Source: Oscillospiraceae bacterium (GTDB lineage: Bacteria; Bacillota; Clostridia; Oscillospirales; Oscillospiraceae). From it: DNA of 64,000 nucleotides. The stretch spans positions 1 through 64,000 of the forward strand of contig JAAWSV010000005.1 in assembly GCA_022801715.1 (NCBI GenBank). The letters run 5' to 3'. Positions 10,534-19,318 of this stretch are shown piece by piece. Numbering within the stretch: the stretch's first letter is position 1; each line of letters opens with the position of its first letter. Both the position numbers and the translations under genes were made by a program. The notes under the pieces are model-generated. The model worked only from the letters and a program-made list of their open reading frames with translations. It was not told the origin of the DNA and ran no database searches.

Positions 10534-10647
10534 TTACGCTCCCATCCGCCGCAGCAATACAACCCCAGCCCAGATCATCGCCACCACACCGAACACGCCC
10601 GCCATCCCCTCGGCCAAAATCCTGAGTGTCACAATAAATTCTGCCAT
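10534..10647 (-). CDS. OadG-like 37-aa single-pass membrane protein (not in the ORF track)
   Basis: MAEFIVTLRILAEGMAGVFGVVAMIWAGVVLLRRMGA*; directly downstream of the OadB homologue. Confidence 0.6.
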   Translation of the reverse strand: MAEFIVTLRILAEGMAGVFGVVAMIWAGVVLLRRMGA

Positions 10648-10688
10648 ATCCAATTACTCCTATCTCAAATCATATCGGAAAGCCCATC

Positions 10689-11789
10689 TCATACCAGCGG
10701 CGCGACCAAGGAGAGGATCATTCCTCCGGCGATCACCGAGGCGATCTGTCCGCCGACGTTTGCCCCCGCTGCCTGCATCAGGAGGAAGTTGTAGGGGTCC
10801 TCCTGCAGGCCCATCCTGTGTACCGTGCGGGAGGCCATGGGAAAGGCGGAGATCCCCGCCGCGCCGATCATGGGATTTACCTTCCTTTTGCAGAACAGAT
10901 TCAGCCCCTTGGCAAACAGCACCCCGCCGGCGGTGTCCAGCAGAAAGGCCAGCAGGCCCAGCCCTAAGATCATCAGCGTCTCCCAAGTGACAAACAGCTC
11001 CGCGCGCATCTGGAACGCCACCGTCAGCCCCAGCAGCAGCGTGACGAGGTTGGCCAGCTCGTGCTGGGCACTCTGGCTCAGGCTCTCCAGCACACCGCAC
11101 TCCCGAATCAGGTTGCCGAACATCAAAAATCCGATGAGCTCCGCGCTCTTAGGCGCCGCCGCCCCGGCCAGCACCGTCACCAGAATGGGAAACAGGATTC
11201 TGGTGGACTTGGACACGCTTTTGGGGGCGTACTCCATGCGGATTCTCCGCTCCTCCTCTGTGGTCAAAAGACGGATCACCGGCGGCTGGACGATAGGCAC
11301 CAGCGCCATGTAGCTGTAGGCCGCCACCATAATGGCCCCCTGATACCGGCTCTGGAAGTAGTTGGCCACATAGATGCTGGTGGGGCCATCCGCCGCGCCG
11401 ATGATGCCGATGGAGGCGGCATCCCGCAGATCAAAGCCCAGCAGCACCGCCGCCGACAGCGTGAGAAATACCCCCAGCTGGGCCGCCGCGCCGAAGAGCA
11501 GCAGCTTGGGGTCGCTGAGGAGGGGGCCGAAGTCGATCATGGCCCCCACCCCGATGAAAAGCAGCAGCGGAAAGAGCTCGCTGGCAATCCCGGCCTCAAA
11601 CAGCGTTTCCAGCGCCGGCACCTCCGACAGGGGCAGATTCACCAGAATAGCCCCAAAGCCCATAGGCAGCAGCAGCGCCGGCTCCATCCCCCGCCTGACC
11701 GCCAGATAGATCAGCGTCAGGCCGATGAGGATCATGATTCCCTGCTGGGGCGTGAAGGCAAGAAGATTGGAAAATACAGTGTGTTCCAT
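10689..11789 (-). CDS. Sodium ion-translocating decarboxylase beta subunit (OadB/GcdB/MmdB family)
   Basis: GIIGAADGPTSIYVANYF and NPMIGAAGISAFPMASRTV family motifs. Confidence 0.92.
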   Translation of the reverse strand: MEHTVFSNLLAFTPQQGIMILIGLTLIYLAVRRGMEPALLLPMGFGAILVNLPLSEVPALETLFEAGIASELFPLLLFIGVGAMIDFGPLLSDPKLLLFGAAAQLGVFLTLSAAVLLGFDLRDAASIGIIGAADGPTSIYVANYFQSRYQGAIMVAAYSYMALVPIVQPPVIRLLTTEEERRIRMEYAPKSVSKSTRILFPILVTVLAGAAAPKSAELIGFLMFGNLIRECGVLESLSQSAQHELANLVTLLLGLTVAFQMRAELFVTWETLMILGLGLLAFLLDTAGGVLFAKGLNLFCKRKVNPMIGAAGISAFPMASRTVHRMGLQEDPYNFLLMQAAGANVGGQIASVIAGGMILSLVAPLV

Positions 11790-11799
11790 AGAAAAAACC

Positions 11800-11854
11800 T
11801 CCTGAAAATAAAAAGAGAGACTTTTACAGCGCCGTTACGCACTGTAAAAGTCTC
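11800..11854 (-). terminator. Intrinsic terminator of the riboswitch expression platform
   Basis: minus strand gagacttttacag-N12-ctgtaaaagtctc followed by TCTTTTTATTTT; 5' arm overlaps the aptamer P1 3' strand. Confidence 0.85.
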
Positions 11855-11937
11855 ATCATTTCAGACAAAGCCGGGCCCGCGGCCGTACTGACGTGCTTTG
11901 CCGCGCCCCATAGGGACGCCGACTACTCCCTTTTGGC
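11842..11937 (-). ncRNA. yybP-ykoY-type (Mn2+) riboswitch aptamer
   Basis: minus strand AAAAGGGAGUAG...GGCAAAGCACGUCAGUACGG...CCGGCUUUGUCUGA...GAUGAGACUUUU, matching the yybP-ykoY conserved core. Confidence 0.82.
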
Positions 11938-11939
11938 CC

Positions 11940-11968
11940 ATGATATGCCAGAGAGCCGCTCTTGTCAA
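11940..11968 (-). promoter_or_regulatory. Promoter of the riboswitch/oadB transcript
   Basis: minus strand TTGACA (11963-11968)-N17-TATCAT (11940-11945). Confidence 0.7.
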
Positions 11969-11998
11969 CTATCCAAAGGCAGCCTTAACGGCCCCTTG

Positions 11999-12763
11999 TC
12001 ATCCCCGGTCGGCGGCAATGACCCGCTTCAGGGCCTCCACTCCCACCCGGACAGCGGCGGAGGTGTCCTTGCTCATCGTCTGGTCCAGACCGGCGGCCTC
12101 CCGCTCCTGATTCCAGATCACGTGGAAGCAGGAGCCGCAACGGACCCCCCGGGCGGCGGCCACGGTGAACAGCGCCGCGGACTCCATCTCGCTGGCCTTC
12201 ACCCCGAGGCGTTTCCAAGCCTCCCACTTCTCCAAAAGCTCGGCGCTGACGGGCATTCTGCCGGGGCTGTGCTGACCGTAGAAGCTGTCCTTGCACTGGA
12301 CCACCCCGGCGTGGCAGGTCTTGCCCAAGGCCTTGGCGGCGTCGATGAGGGCGGCGGTGAGGGTAAAATCCGGCACGGCGGGGTACTCGATGGGGGCGTA
12401 CTCCCGGCTGGTGCCCTCCTGCCGCACGGCCCCGGTGGCCACCACGATGTTCCCGGACTGGACGGAGAGGGCAATGCCGCCGCAGGTGCCCACCCGGATA
12501 AAGGTGTCCGTGCCGATATTCGTGAGCTCCTCCATGGCGATGGCGGCAGAGGGCCCGCCGATGCCGGTAGAGCAGACCGAGACCTTCTCTCCCAAGAGGG
12601 TGCCGGTGTAGACGGTGTACTCCCGGTTCTGGGCCACCAGCTCCGCGCCGTCAAACAGCGCCGCAATGGACGCGCAGCGTCCCGGATCCCCGGGGAGGAT
12701 GCAGTAGCGGCCCACGTCGCCGCTCCGACAGTTGATGTGAAACTCTCTCTCTAATTCCTGCAT
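11999..12763 (-). CDS. Uridine phosphorylase-like nucleoside phosphorylase
   Basis: [29 protein letters not shown]; phosphorylase family motifs; start placed at 12763. Confidence 0.85.
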   Translation of the reverse strand: MQELEREFHINCRSGDVGRYCILPGDPGRCASIAALFDGAELVAQNREYTVYTGTLLGEKVSVCSTGIGGPSAAIAMEELTNIGTDTFIRVGTCGGIALSVQSGNIVVATGAVRQEGTSREYAPIEYPAVPDFTLTAALIDAAKALGKTCHAGVVQCKDSFYGQHSPGRMPVSAELLEKWEAWKRLGVKASEMESAALFTVAAARGVRCGSCFHVIWNQEREAAGLDQTMSKDTSAAVRVGVEALKRVIAADRG

Positions 12764-12905
12764 GGCGATACCTCCTTTTAAGGCTATTGTAGCAGGTCGC
12801 CGTCCCGGACGCAAGGAAATCTTTGGCCGTCCTCCTTGCGGCGAAACTTGCAAAACCGAGGAGAAGCCTCTATAATGGGTACCATCCCTTTTTCGGAGGC
12901 TGAAA

Positions 12906-13436
12906 ATGGACTTTTTGGATGTGGGCGCAAGAATTCAAGCGTGGGGCGTCAAGATAAGGCCCGCCGTGCCGCTGGAAAAAATCCGGGCATTAGAGGGACA
13001 GCTTGGAATAGAACTTCCCGAGGAGTACGTATCGTTTTTAACGCAGACAGGAGACGGCTGGGAGAAGCAGGTTGTCAGATGCGCGCTCTGGCCGGAGATG
13101 AAGTCCCTGCTTGCCTGATAGGACACCCGCCTGCTCCGTGAGCCCTTTCCCTACACAGACGCCTGGGTCTGGGAAAACCAAGAGACCAACCCTCTGCCGG
13201 GCGAGAGCGACGAGGCTTGGAACGCGCGGGTGAAGGGGCTGCTGCACCCCACCCATCTTGGCAATATCTGTCTGCTGCGCGGCAGCGGTGGGGAAAAATT
13301 CCATCTCATACTGCACGGGGCCTGCGCGGGAGAGATCTGGCAGTTCACAGATGTGGGAATCGCGCCCTGTGCGCCCCGCTGTACCTTTTCCCGGTGGCTC
13401 ACCTCGTGGCTCGCGGACAAGATGGCCCTCCGTTAA
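12906..13436 (+). pseudogene. SMI1/KNR4-family protein interrupted by two consecutive in-frame stops
   Basis: PLEKIRALEGQLGIELPEEYVSFLTQTGDG SMI1 motif; TGA TAG at 13116-13121; same frame continues DTRLLREPFPYTDAWVWENQE... to 13436. Confidence 0.75.
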
Positions 13437-13462
13437 CCCTCTCTGCTTGAAAACCGTTAAAA

Positions 13463-13504
13463 CAGCACCCCCGTCCAGGGGCCGCGGCCCGGACAGGGGT
13501 GCTG
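13463..13504 (-). terminator. Terminator downstream of the M23 peptidase gene
   Basis: acagcaccccc...ggggtgctgt stem; minus-strand TTTTAAC tail. Confidence 0.65.
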
Positions 13505-13520
13505 TCTGCTCCGATTCTGT

Positions 13521-14264
13521 TTACTGCCCCAAGTAGTCCGCCGGGTCCACAGGAACATTGTCCTTGGTCACGGCGAAGTGCAGGTGGGCCCCCAGGGCGG
13601 ACTCGGTGAGGGTGGTGTTGCCCACGGTGCCCACTTGGGCTCCGGCGGAGACGCTGTCCCCCTCGGTTACGGACACCTCCTCCTGAAGGCCCGCGTAGGT
13701 GGTCACATACCCGTCCCTGTGGGAGATCACCACGGTGGTGCCCAGCCGGTCATCCACGGCCACGGACTGCACCGTACCGGCGGCGGCGGCCACCACGGTG
13801 GTACCGGCGGGGGCGCTGATATCCACGCCCTCATGGGTGCGCCAGTCCCTGGTGGTCTCGTTGTACACCGGCATATCCGCGGAGAAGGCGCCCACCGTCT
13901 CCCCGGCCAAGGGGGAGACAATCAGCGCCGGCGGCTCCGGCTCCACCGGCGGCGCGGTCACTGCCGGCGGGGTCTCCCGCTCGGGCATTACCACTGTTAC
14001 CGGATTCTCCACCTCCTTGACAGTCGGCTCCGGATTGACCACCTCCACCGGCGGGTTAGTGGTCACAGGATTGTCCACCTCCGTCACCGGCGGAGGATCA
14101 CTGACCGGATCCGCGGCCTCGTTCCCGGCAAACAGCCAGAAGTACCCGCCTACACCGGCGGCCAGCACACATAGCAGCAGGGCTATGTAGAAGCCCGCGC
14201 CGCCGAAGATGGAGGCCTGATGTTTTCCACGTTCCATACTTGCTCCCAAGCCGCTTTCCGGCAT
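13521..14264 (-). CDS. Membrane-anchored M23 (LytM/SpoIIQ-like) peptidase-domain protein
   Basis: N-terminal TM segment, Pro-rich linker, HEGVDISAPAGTTVVAAAAGTV...GAHLHFAV. Confidence 0.88.
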   Translation of the reverse strand: MPESGLGASMERGKHQASIFGGAGFYIALLLCVLAAGVGGYFWLFAGNEAADPVSDPPPVTEVDNPVTTNPPVEVVNPEPTVKEVENPVTVVMPERETPPAVTAPPVEPEPPALIVSPLAGETVGAFSADMPVYNETTRDWRTHEGVDISAPAGTTVVAAAAGTVQSVAVDDRLGTTVVISHRDGYVTTYAGLQEEVSVTEGDSVSAGAQVGTVGNTTLTESALGAHLHFAVTKDNVPVDPADYLGQ

Positions 14265-14344
14265 ACGGCACGCCGAAATAAGGAATTTCCTCCACCGGTA
14301 GTTTCACCAGCGGAGGAAATTTTTATACGGCAGATCTGCGGTTA

Positions 14345-14385
14345 AATAAAAAATCGGGCGCTCCCCGAAAGAAGCGCCCAAAAGT
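14345..14385 (-). terminator. Terminator downstream of hpf
   Basis: gggcgct...agcgccc stem; minus-strand TTTTTTAT tail. Confidence 0.75.
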
Positions 14386-14428
14386 ATTCGCCAATCTACT
14401 TCTCATGAAGCGGTGCACAAGCAAACTC

Positions 14429-14971
14429 TCAAACGAGATCCCCGTTTGTTTCAATCAGACCATAGCCGCCGCTCTTGCGCTGGTAGACAATGCAGATCAC
14501 GTCCTCCATGTTGCGGAACACGAAGAAGTCATGGTCCAAGAGATTCATCTGCATGATGGCCTCCTCAATGCTCATGGGCTTGACAGCGATGTGCTTGGTG
14601 CGGACCACCTCAAACTCCTTCTCCTCGCTGACATCAAACTCGGCGGGGATGTCGGGGACAAAGGCGTCCTGGCGCAGACGCTTGGAGAGGCGGGTCTTGT
14701 TCTTGCGGATCTGCCGGTCAATGGTGGTGCAGGCCGCGTCGATGGCGCCGCGCATGTCGCCGTCCTTGGACTCCTCCTGTGCGCGGAAGAGGGTGCTGCC
14801 GCTGCGGATGGTGATCTCCACCACACAGCGGTGGTCCTTCTCCACAAGGAAGGTGACAGCGGCGTCGGCCTCGTCCTGGAAGTAGCGATCCAGCTTGCCG
14901 ATCTTCTTTTCAGCGTAGGCCTTGATGGAATCGTTGAGGTTAACTTTCTTGCAGGTAAATGTAAATTTCAT
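14429..14971 (-). CDS. hpf: Ribosome hibernation promoting factor, long form
   Basis: MKFTFTCKKVNLNDSIKAYAEKKIGKLDRYF; C-terminal HPF domain; start placed at 14971. Confidence 0.92.
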   Translation of the reverse strand: MKFTFTCKKVNLNDSIKAYAEKKIGKLDRYFQDEADAAVTFLVEKDHRCVVEITIRSGSTLFRAQEESKDGDMRGAIDAACTTIDRQIRKNKTRLSKRLRQDAFVPDIPAEFDVSEEKEFEVVRTKHIAVKPMSIEEAIMQMNLLDHDFFVFRNMEDVICIVYQRKSGGYGLIETNGDLV

Positions 14972-15141
14972 TGGTGTCGCTCCTTTCCATTTCTGGATAG
15001 TGGGTATTTGCATTGTAGCATATATACAAGCATTCGTCCAGTAAAACTTTTCTCTGTTAGCGAAAATAAACAATTTTTCTGTTTTTAACCGGGAGACGAC
15101 AAAAGTATGGCTTTTTCCGCAAAAACCTGCAAAACTTCCTA

Positions 15142-15247
15142 TTTACAAAGGGGGACAAGTTTAGTATTATACTTATCGGAAGCTTTCCAATATCCCACCC
15201 GCTTGGGCCGCTGATGAGGGGTTTGCCTCACGGCGGCTCCTTTTTTT
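15142..15247 (+). ncRNA. Candidate small RNA (promoter-terminator pair, ~70 nt)
   Basis: TTTACA-N17-TATTAT (15142-15170) then gccgctgatgagg...cctcacggcggc-TCCTTTTTTT ending 15247; no ORF between. Confidence 0.5.
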
Positions 15248-15865
15248 GTGCCCGGCAGGGCGGGAGGGGGCCGCCGCGTCCCGCGGCGGGGACGGGGGGA
15301 CGGGGGTTTCGCCCCCCGGGGCGACTGGGACTGGGGACCTTTGTCCCCAGTCCCAGCAGAGTTCGGCATACTGCCGAACTCTGTCGCCTGCGGGCGGGTG
15401 ATTGAACGTGAAGGTAAAACCTACGGTTTTCCTTCACACATCCTTTCCCTTTTGTGCTTTTGAGCAATCCGGCAAGAGGCTGCTTAGGGGGACTGGTGCG
15501 AGGATTTACTGCGCAGCTTCGGACGCGGCGGCGGTGGCTCTCGCTTAGCAGGACGGTACTGGCGAGCGTGCCCCCGTCTTTAGCCTTGCTGTAGGCGTCC
15601 GCTGCCGCTCTGCCTGCCTCGCTTCGACTTGCCCCCGGGACTTGCAGGTTGTTTCGCTGTTCGGAGTTGGTAAAGGCCGCCGTACTTTTCGGTGTTGTTT
15701 CGGTATACCGTGTGTAGGGGCGGCCTGTGGCCGCCCGTTCTATCGAAACCCACCGCACTGGGGGAGGGCGGGCGCACGGTGTGCGCCCCTATACCTGTTT
15801 TCGTGAGCTATGTCCGATGACCCAACCCCGTAGGGCGCGACGACCTCGGCGCGCCGTCCCTCGGG
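15241..15865. repeat. Composite intergenic repeat, copy A
   Basis: Ordered conserved blocks shared with 39262-39832. Confidence 0.8.
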
Positions 15866-15962
15866 ACACTCCAATAAACTGGAAACATTATCGTCTGCCG
15901 ATACGCCCCAATAAAACAACAGGGGCCTCCTGTTCGGGAAGCCCCTGCTGCTCCGTTTTCGA

Positions 15963-17087
15963 TTATTTCTTTAGCTCTCCCACTGCGTTTGCCGTCAGAT
16001 ACGCGGTAATAAAGCCGTCTAAATCCCCGTCCATGACGCCGTTCACGTTGCTGGTCTCATACCCGGTGCGGGTGTCCTTTACCAGCTGATAGGGCATGAA
16101 CACATAGGAGCGGATCTGGCTGCCCCACTCGATCTTCATCTGCACACCCTTGATGTCGCTGATCTTCTCCGCGTGCTGCTGGGCCTTCATCTCCATCAGT
16201 TTGGCCCGGAGCATACGCATGCAGTTGTCCCGGTTCTGGAACTGGCTGCGCTCCGTCTGGCAGGAGACTACCACGCCTGTGGGCAGGTGGATGAGGCGCA
16301 CCGCCGAGGAGGTCTTATTTACGTGCTGGCCGCCGGCGCCGGAGGAGCGGAAGACCTGCATCTCAATCTCCTCCGGCCGGATCTCGATGGAGTTGTCGTC
16401 GGGCAGGTCCGGCATCACCTCCAGCGCGGCGAAGGAGGTCTGCCGCCGGGCGTTGGCGTCGAAGGGGGAGACCCGGACCAAGCGGTGGACACCGTTCTCG
16501 CTCTTCAGGTAGCCGTAGGCGTTCTCCCCCTCAATGGAGATGGAGGCGGACTTGATCCCCGCCTCGTCGCCGTCCTCATAGTCCATGATCTGGTAGGTAA
16601 AGCCGTGGCGCTCGGCCCAGCGGGTGTACATCCGGTAGAGCATCTGGCACCAATCCTGGGCCTCGGTGCCGCCGGCCCCGGCGTGGAAGGTCAATATGGC
16701 GTTGTTGGCGTCGTACTCCCCGGAGAGAAGGGTGGCCAGGTTCGCCTCCTCCACCGCGGACTCCAGGGCGGTATAGCTCTCTGTGACCTCCTCCAAGAGG
16801 GAGTCGTCCTCCTCCTCGATGGCCATCTCCACCAAGGTGGTCAAATCCTCCCACTGGCCGACTAAGCGGTCGTACCTGGCGACCTTGTTTTGCAGCTGCT
16901 TGGTGCGCTGGAGGACCTTCTGGCTGTTCTCCCGGTCATTCCAGAAGCCGTCCACCGCGGCCTCCGCCTCTAAACGGGCGATCTCGTGGCGGGCGCTGTC
17001 CAAGTTCAGGGCGGCGGAGAGCTTCTGAAGCTCCGGCTCCATGGCGGAGAGCTTCTGCTTATAGGTATCATATTCAATGATGGGCAT
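15963..17087 (-). CDS. prfB: Peptide chain release factor 2
   Basis: MPIIEYDTYKQKLSAMEPELQKL...GGQHVNKTSSAVRL; start placed at 17087. Confidence 0.95.
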   Translation of the reverse strand: MPIIEYDTYKQKLSAMEPELQKLSAALNLDSARHEIARLEAEAAVDGFWNDRENSQKVLQRTKQLQNKVARYDRLVGQWEDLTTLVEMAIEEEDDSLLEEVTESYTALESAVEEANLATLLSGEYDANNAILTFHAGAGGTEAQDWCQMLYRMYTRWAERHGFTYQIMDYEDGDEAGIKSASISIEGENAYGYLKSENGVHRLVRVSPFDANARRQTSFAALEVMPDLPDDNSIEIRPEEIEMQVFRSSGAGGQHVNKTSSAVRLIHLPTGVVVSCQTERSQFQNRDNCMRMLRAKLMEMKAQQHAEKISDIKGVQMKIEWGSQIRSYVFMPYQLVKDTRTGYETSNVNGVMDGDLDGFITAYLTANAVGELKK

Positions 17088-17191
17088 AGTGATTTTTCTC
17101 CAATACACAATAATTTAGCCTATTATATCCAAAATCAGCCCGTCTGTAAAGGGGGAATGCGCAGAGGAGCGCAGCGCAAACCCCTAAAAAG

Positions 17192-17224
17192 GGGGGAGAG
17201 GCACCGCCTCTCCCCCCTTTTTTT
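17192..17224. terminator. Bidirectional terminator between mreB and prfB
   Basis: aaaaaggggggagaggc-acc-gcctctccccccttttttt. Confidence 0.85.
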
Positions 17225-18252
17225 CAGTTCATCTGCTTTCTTCTGGACAAATTCATGGTGCCGTCCTGCATGGAACTCACCGAGTCCAGGCTCTTGCCGG
17301 TGCCGATGGCCACGCACTGGATGGCATTCTCCGCCACCTGCGTGTGGATGCCCGTCCGGGACTCCACCAAGCGGTCAAAGCCGTCCACCAGACTGCCGCC
17401 GCCGGTCATGACAATGCCGTTGGTGGAGATGTCCGCCACCAGCTCCGGGGGCGTCCGCTCCAGCACGGAGTGGATGGCCTCCAAGATCCGCTCGGTGGGT
17501 TCCTCAAAGGCCTCCAGCATCTCCGAGGAGGTCACCGTGATGGTCTTGGGCAGGCCCGTCAGGAGGCACCGGCCCTTGATCTCCATGGAGTTCTCCTCCT
17601 CCTTGGGGTAGACGCAGCCGATGGTCATCTTCATCTCCTCGGCGGTGCGCTCGCCCAAGAGGATGTTGTGCTTGCGGCGCATGTACTTCACCACGTACTC
17701 GTTGAACTGGTCCCCGGCCACCTTGATGGAGGCGGACTCCACCACGCCGGAGAGGGAGATCACCGCAATGTCGCTGGTGCCGCCGCCGATGTCCACCACC
17801 ATGTGGCCGTCGGGCTTGCTGATGTCGATCCCCGCGCCGATAGCCGCCGCCACAGGCTCCTCAATAAGGTACACCTTCCTGGCCCCGGCCTGGATTCCCG
17901 CGTCGATAACAGCGCGCTCCTCCACCTCGGTGATGCCCGAGGGGACGCAGATGATCACCCGGGGCTTGAAGAGCATGAAGCCGCTGACCTTGCGGATAAA
18001 CTCCCGGAGCATCCGCTCGGTCATGTCGTAGTCGGAGATGACCCCCTCCCGCAGAGGGCGGATAGCCACGATGTTCCCCGGTGTACGGCCCAGCATCTGC
18101 CGGGCGTCCTCGCCCACCTTCAGGAGCTTCCCGGTGTTCTTGTCCATGGCCACCACAGAGGGCTCATTCAGAATAACCCCCTTGCCCTTGATATAGACCA
18201 AAACAGAAGCGGTACCCAAGTCGATACCGATATCCTTCGCCAATGCGCACAT
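17224..18252 (-). CDS. mreB: MreB/Mbl rod-shape determining protein
   Basis: MCALAKDIGIDLGTASVLVYIKGKGVILNEPSVVA; DIGGGTSDIAV. Confidence 0.94.
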   Translation of the reverse strand: MCALAKDIGIDLGTASVLVYIKGKGVILNEPSVVAMDKNTGKLLKVGEDARQMLGRTPGNIVAIRPLREGVISDYDMTERMLREFIRKVSGFMLFKPRVIICVPSGITEVEERAVIDAGIQAGARKVYLIEEPVAAAIGAGIDISKPDGHMVVDIGGGTSDIAVISLSGVVESASIKVAGDQFNEYVVKYMRRKHNILLGERTAEEMKMTIGCVYPKEEENSMEIKGRCLLTGLPKTITVTSSEMLEAFEEPTERILEAIHSVLERTPPELVADISTNGIVMTGGGSLVDGFDRLVESRTGIHTQVAENAIQCVAIGTGKSLDSVSSMQDGTMNLSRRKQMN

Positions 18253-18365
18253 ACTGTCCACCTCGCTGTATAATCTCTTTCTATTGTAAGCAAAAATGCC
18301 TGCTTATACTCCTAAGAATCCATTATAAACATACCTATTTGATTTTGCAAGAAAATAATTGCAAT

Positions 18366-19067
18366 TCACGGTTTGTTTTCAAAATTTCCCCCTTGGACAG
18401 CGTGATCCCCCTGGTTCGCCCCCTGATCAGGCGCGGCCAAGGCGGCGCAGACCACCGACGCGGCCCCGGCGGACCGCAGGGCTTCCGCGGCGGCGGCCAT
18501 GGTGCTGCCGGTGGTAACTACGTCGTCCACCAGCAAAAACCGGCGTCCGATGACTCTCTCCGCTGACAGCACCGTATAGGCTCCGTCGATGTTCTGCCGC
18601 CGTGCCGCCGCGTCCTTCAGGCTGGACTGGGCCTTGGTGTGGCGCACCTTCCGCAGGGTGGCCTCCGCCCGGGTGTCCCAGTGCCGCGCCATGGCGTCGG
18701 CGAGGAGCCGGGCTTGGTCGTAGCCCCGCTCCCGCAGCCGCTTGGGGCTGACGGGAACATAGGTGACAGCGTCGAACTGACCGGAGAGATGCTCGGCGGC
18801 GGCTTGAACCAGATAGGGCGCCAAAGCCCTGAGGGCACTCTGCCGTCCGTGGAATTTGCAGGCGCGAATGGCGTCGCGGACGCCTCCCTCGTAGCGAAAG
18901 GCCACAGCACAGAGGCCGTAGGGCCCCCTGCGGAGGATCTGATCATCGGACAGAAGGGGCAGGTCCTCCGCGCAGGCGGGACAGGGATTGACCCTCCACC
19001 GCTCCAGCACCCGGCCGCAACAGGCGCACTTGGACGGAAAGAGGAGGTCCAGCAGAGAGCCGATCAT
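18366..19067 (-). CDS. ComF-family phosphoribosyltransferase
   Basis: CxxC zinc motif; LLVDDVVTTGSTMAA PRTase motif. Confidence 0.88.
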   Translation of the reverse strand: MIGSLLDLLFPSKCACCGRVLERWRVNPCPACAEDLPLLSDDQILRRGPYGLCAVAFRYEGGVRDAIRACKFHGRQSALRALAPYLVQAAAEHLSGQFDAVTYVPVSPKRLRERGYDQARLLADAMARHWDTRAEATLRKVRHTKAQSSLKDAAARRQNIDGAYTVLSAERVIGRRFLLVDDVVTTGSTMAAAAEALRSAGAASVVCAALAAPDQGANQGDHAVQGGNFENKP

Positions 19068-19291
19068 CTCCGCTTCCTCCGCGGATAGGGCCGCGGGTCA
19101 TCGGTGCGACCTAAGAGGTAGTCAACGCTGGTCTGGTAAATTTCCGCCAGCTGAATCAAAATTGCTGTGGGGACGTCGTTTTCGCCGGTCTCATATTTGG
19201 AATAGCCCGTCTGGGACATACCTAACTTTTGCGCCAGTTCGGTCTGGCTCCAGTCGTGATCTTCCCGCATAGCGCGGAGCATTGGATACAT
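19064..19291 (-). CDS. XRE-family HTH regulator
   Basis: MLRAMREDHDWSQTELAQKLGMSQTGYSKYETGENDVP. Confidence 0.9.
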   Translation of the reverse strand: MYPMLRAMREDHDWSQTELAQKLGMSQTGYSKYETGENDVPTAILIQLAEIYQTSVDYLLGRTDDPRPYPRRKRR

Positions 19292-19318
19292 ATATTTCTC
19301 ACCTCGGTGAGGAGTATA

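Noticed and set aside
13116-13121. Selenocysteine or programmed stop readthrough at TGA TAG in the SMI1 gene
   Set aside because: Two consecutive different stops and no obvious SECIS-like hairpin make decay more likely than recoding.
15228-15758. 176-aa minus ORF inside composite repeat A
   Set aside because: Not called as CDS: low-complexity R/P/S-rich product and only a short segment aligns with copy B. Kept as an open question in the repeat finding.
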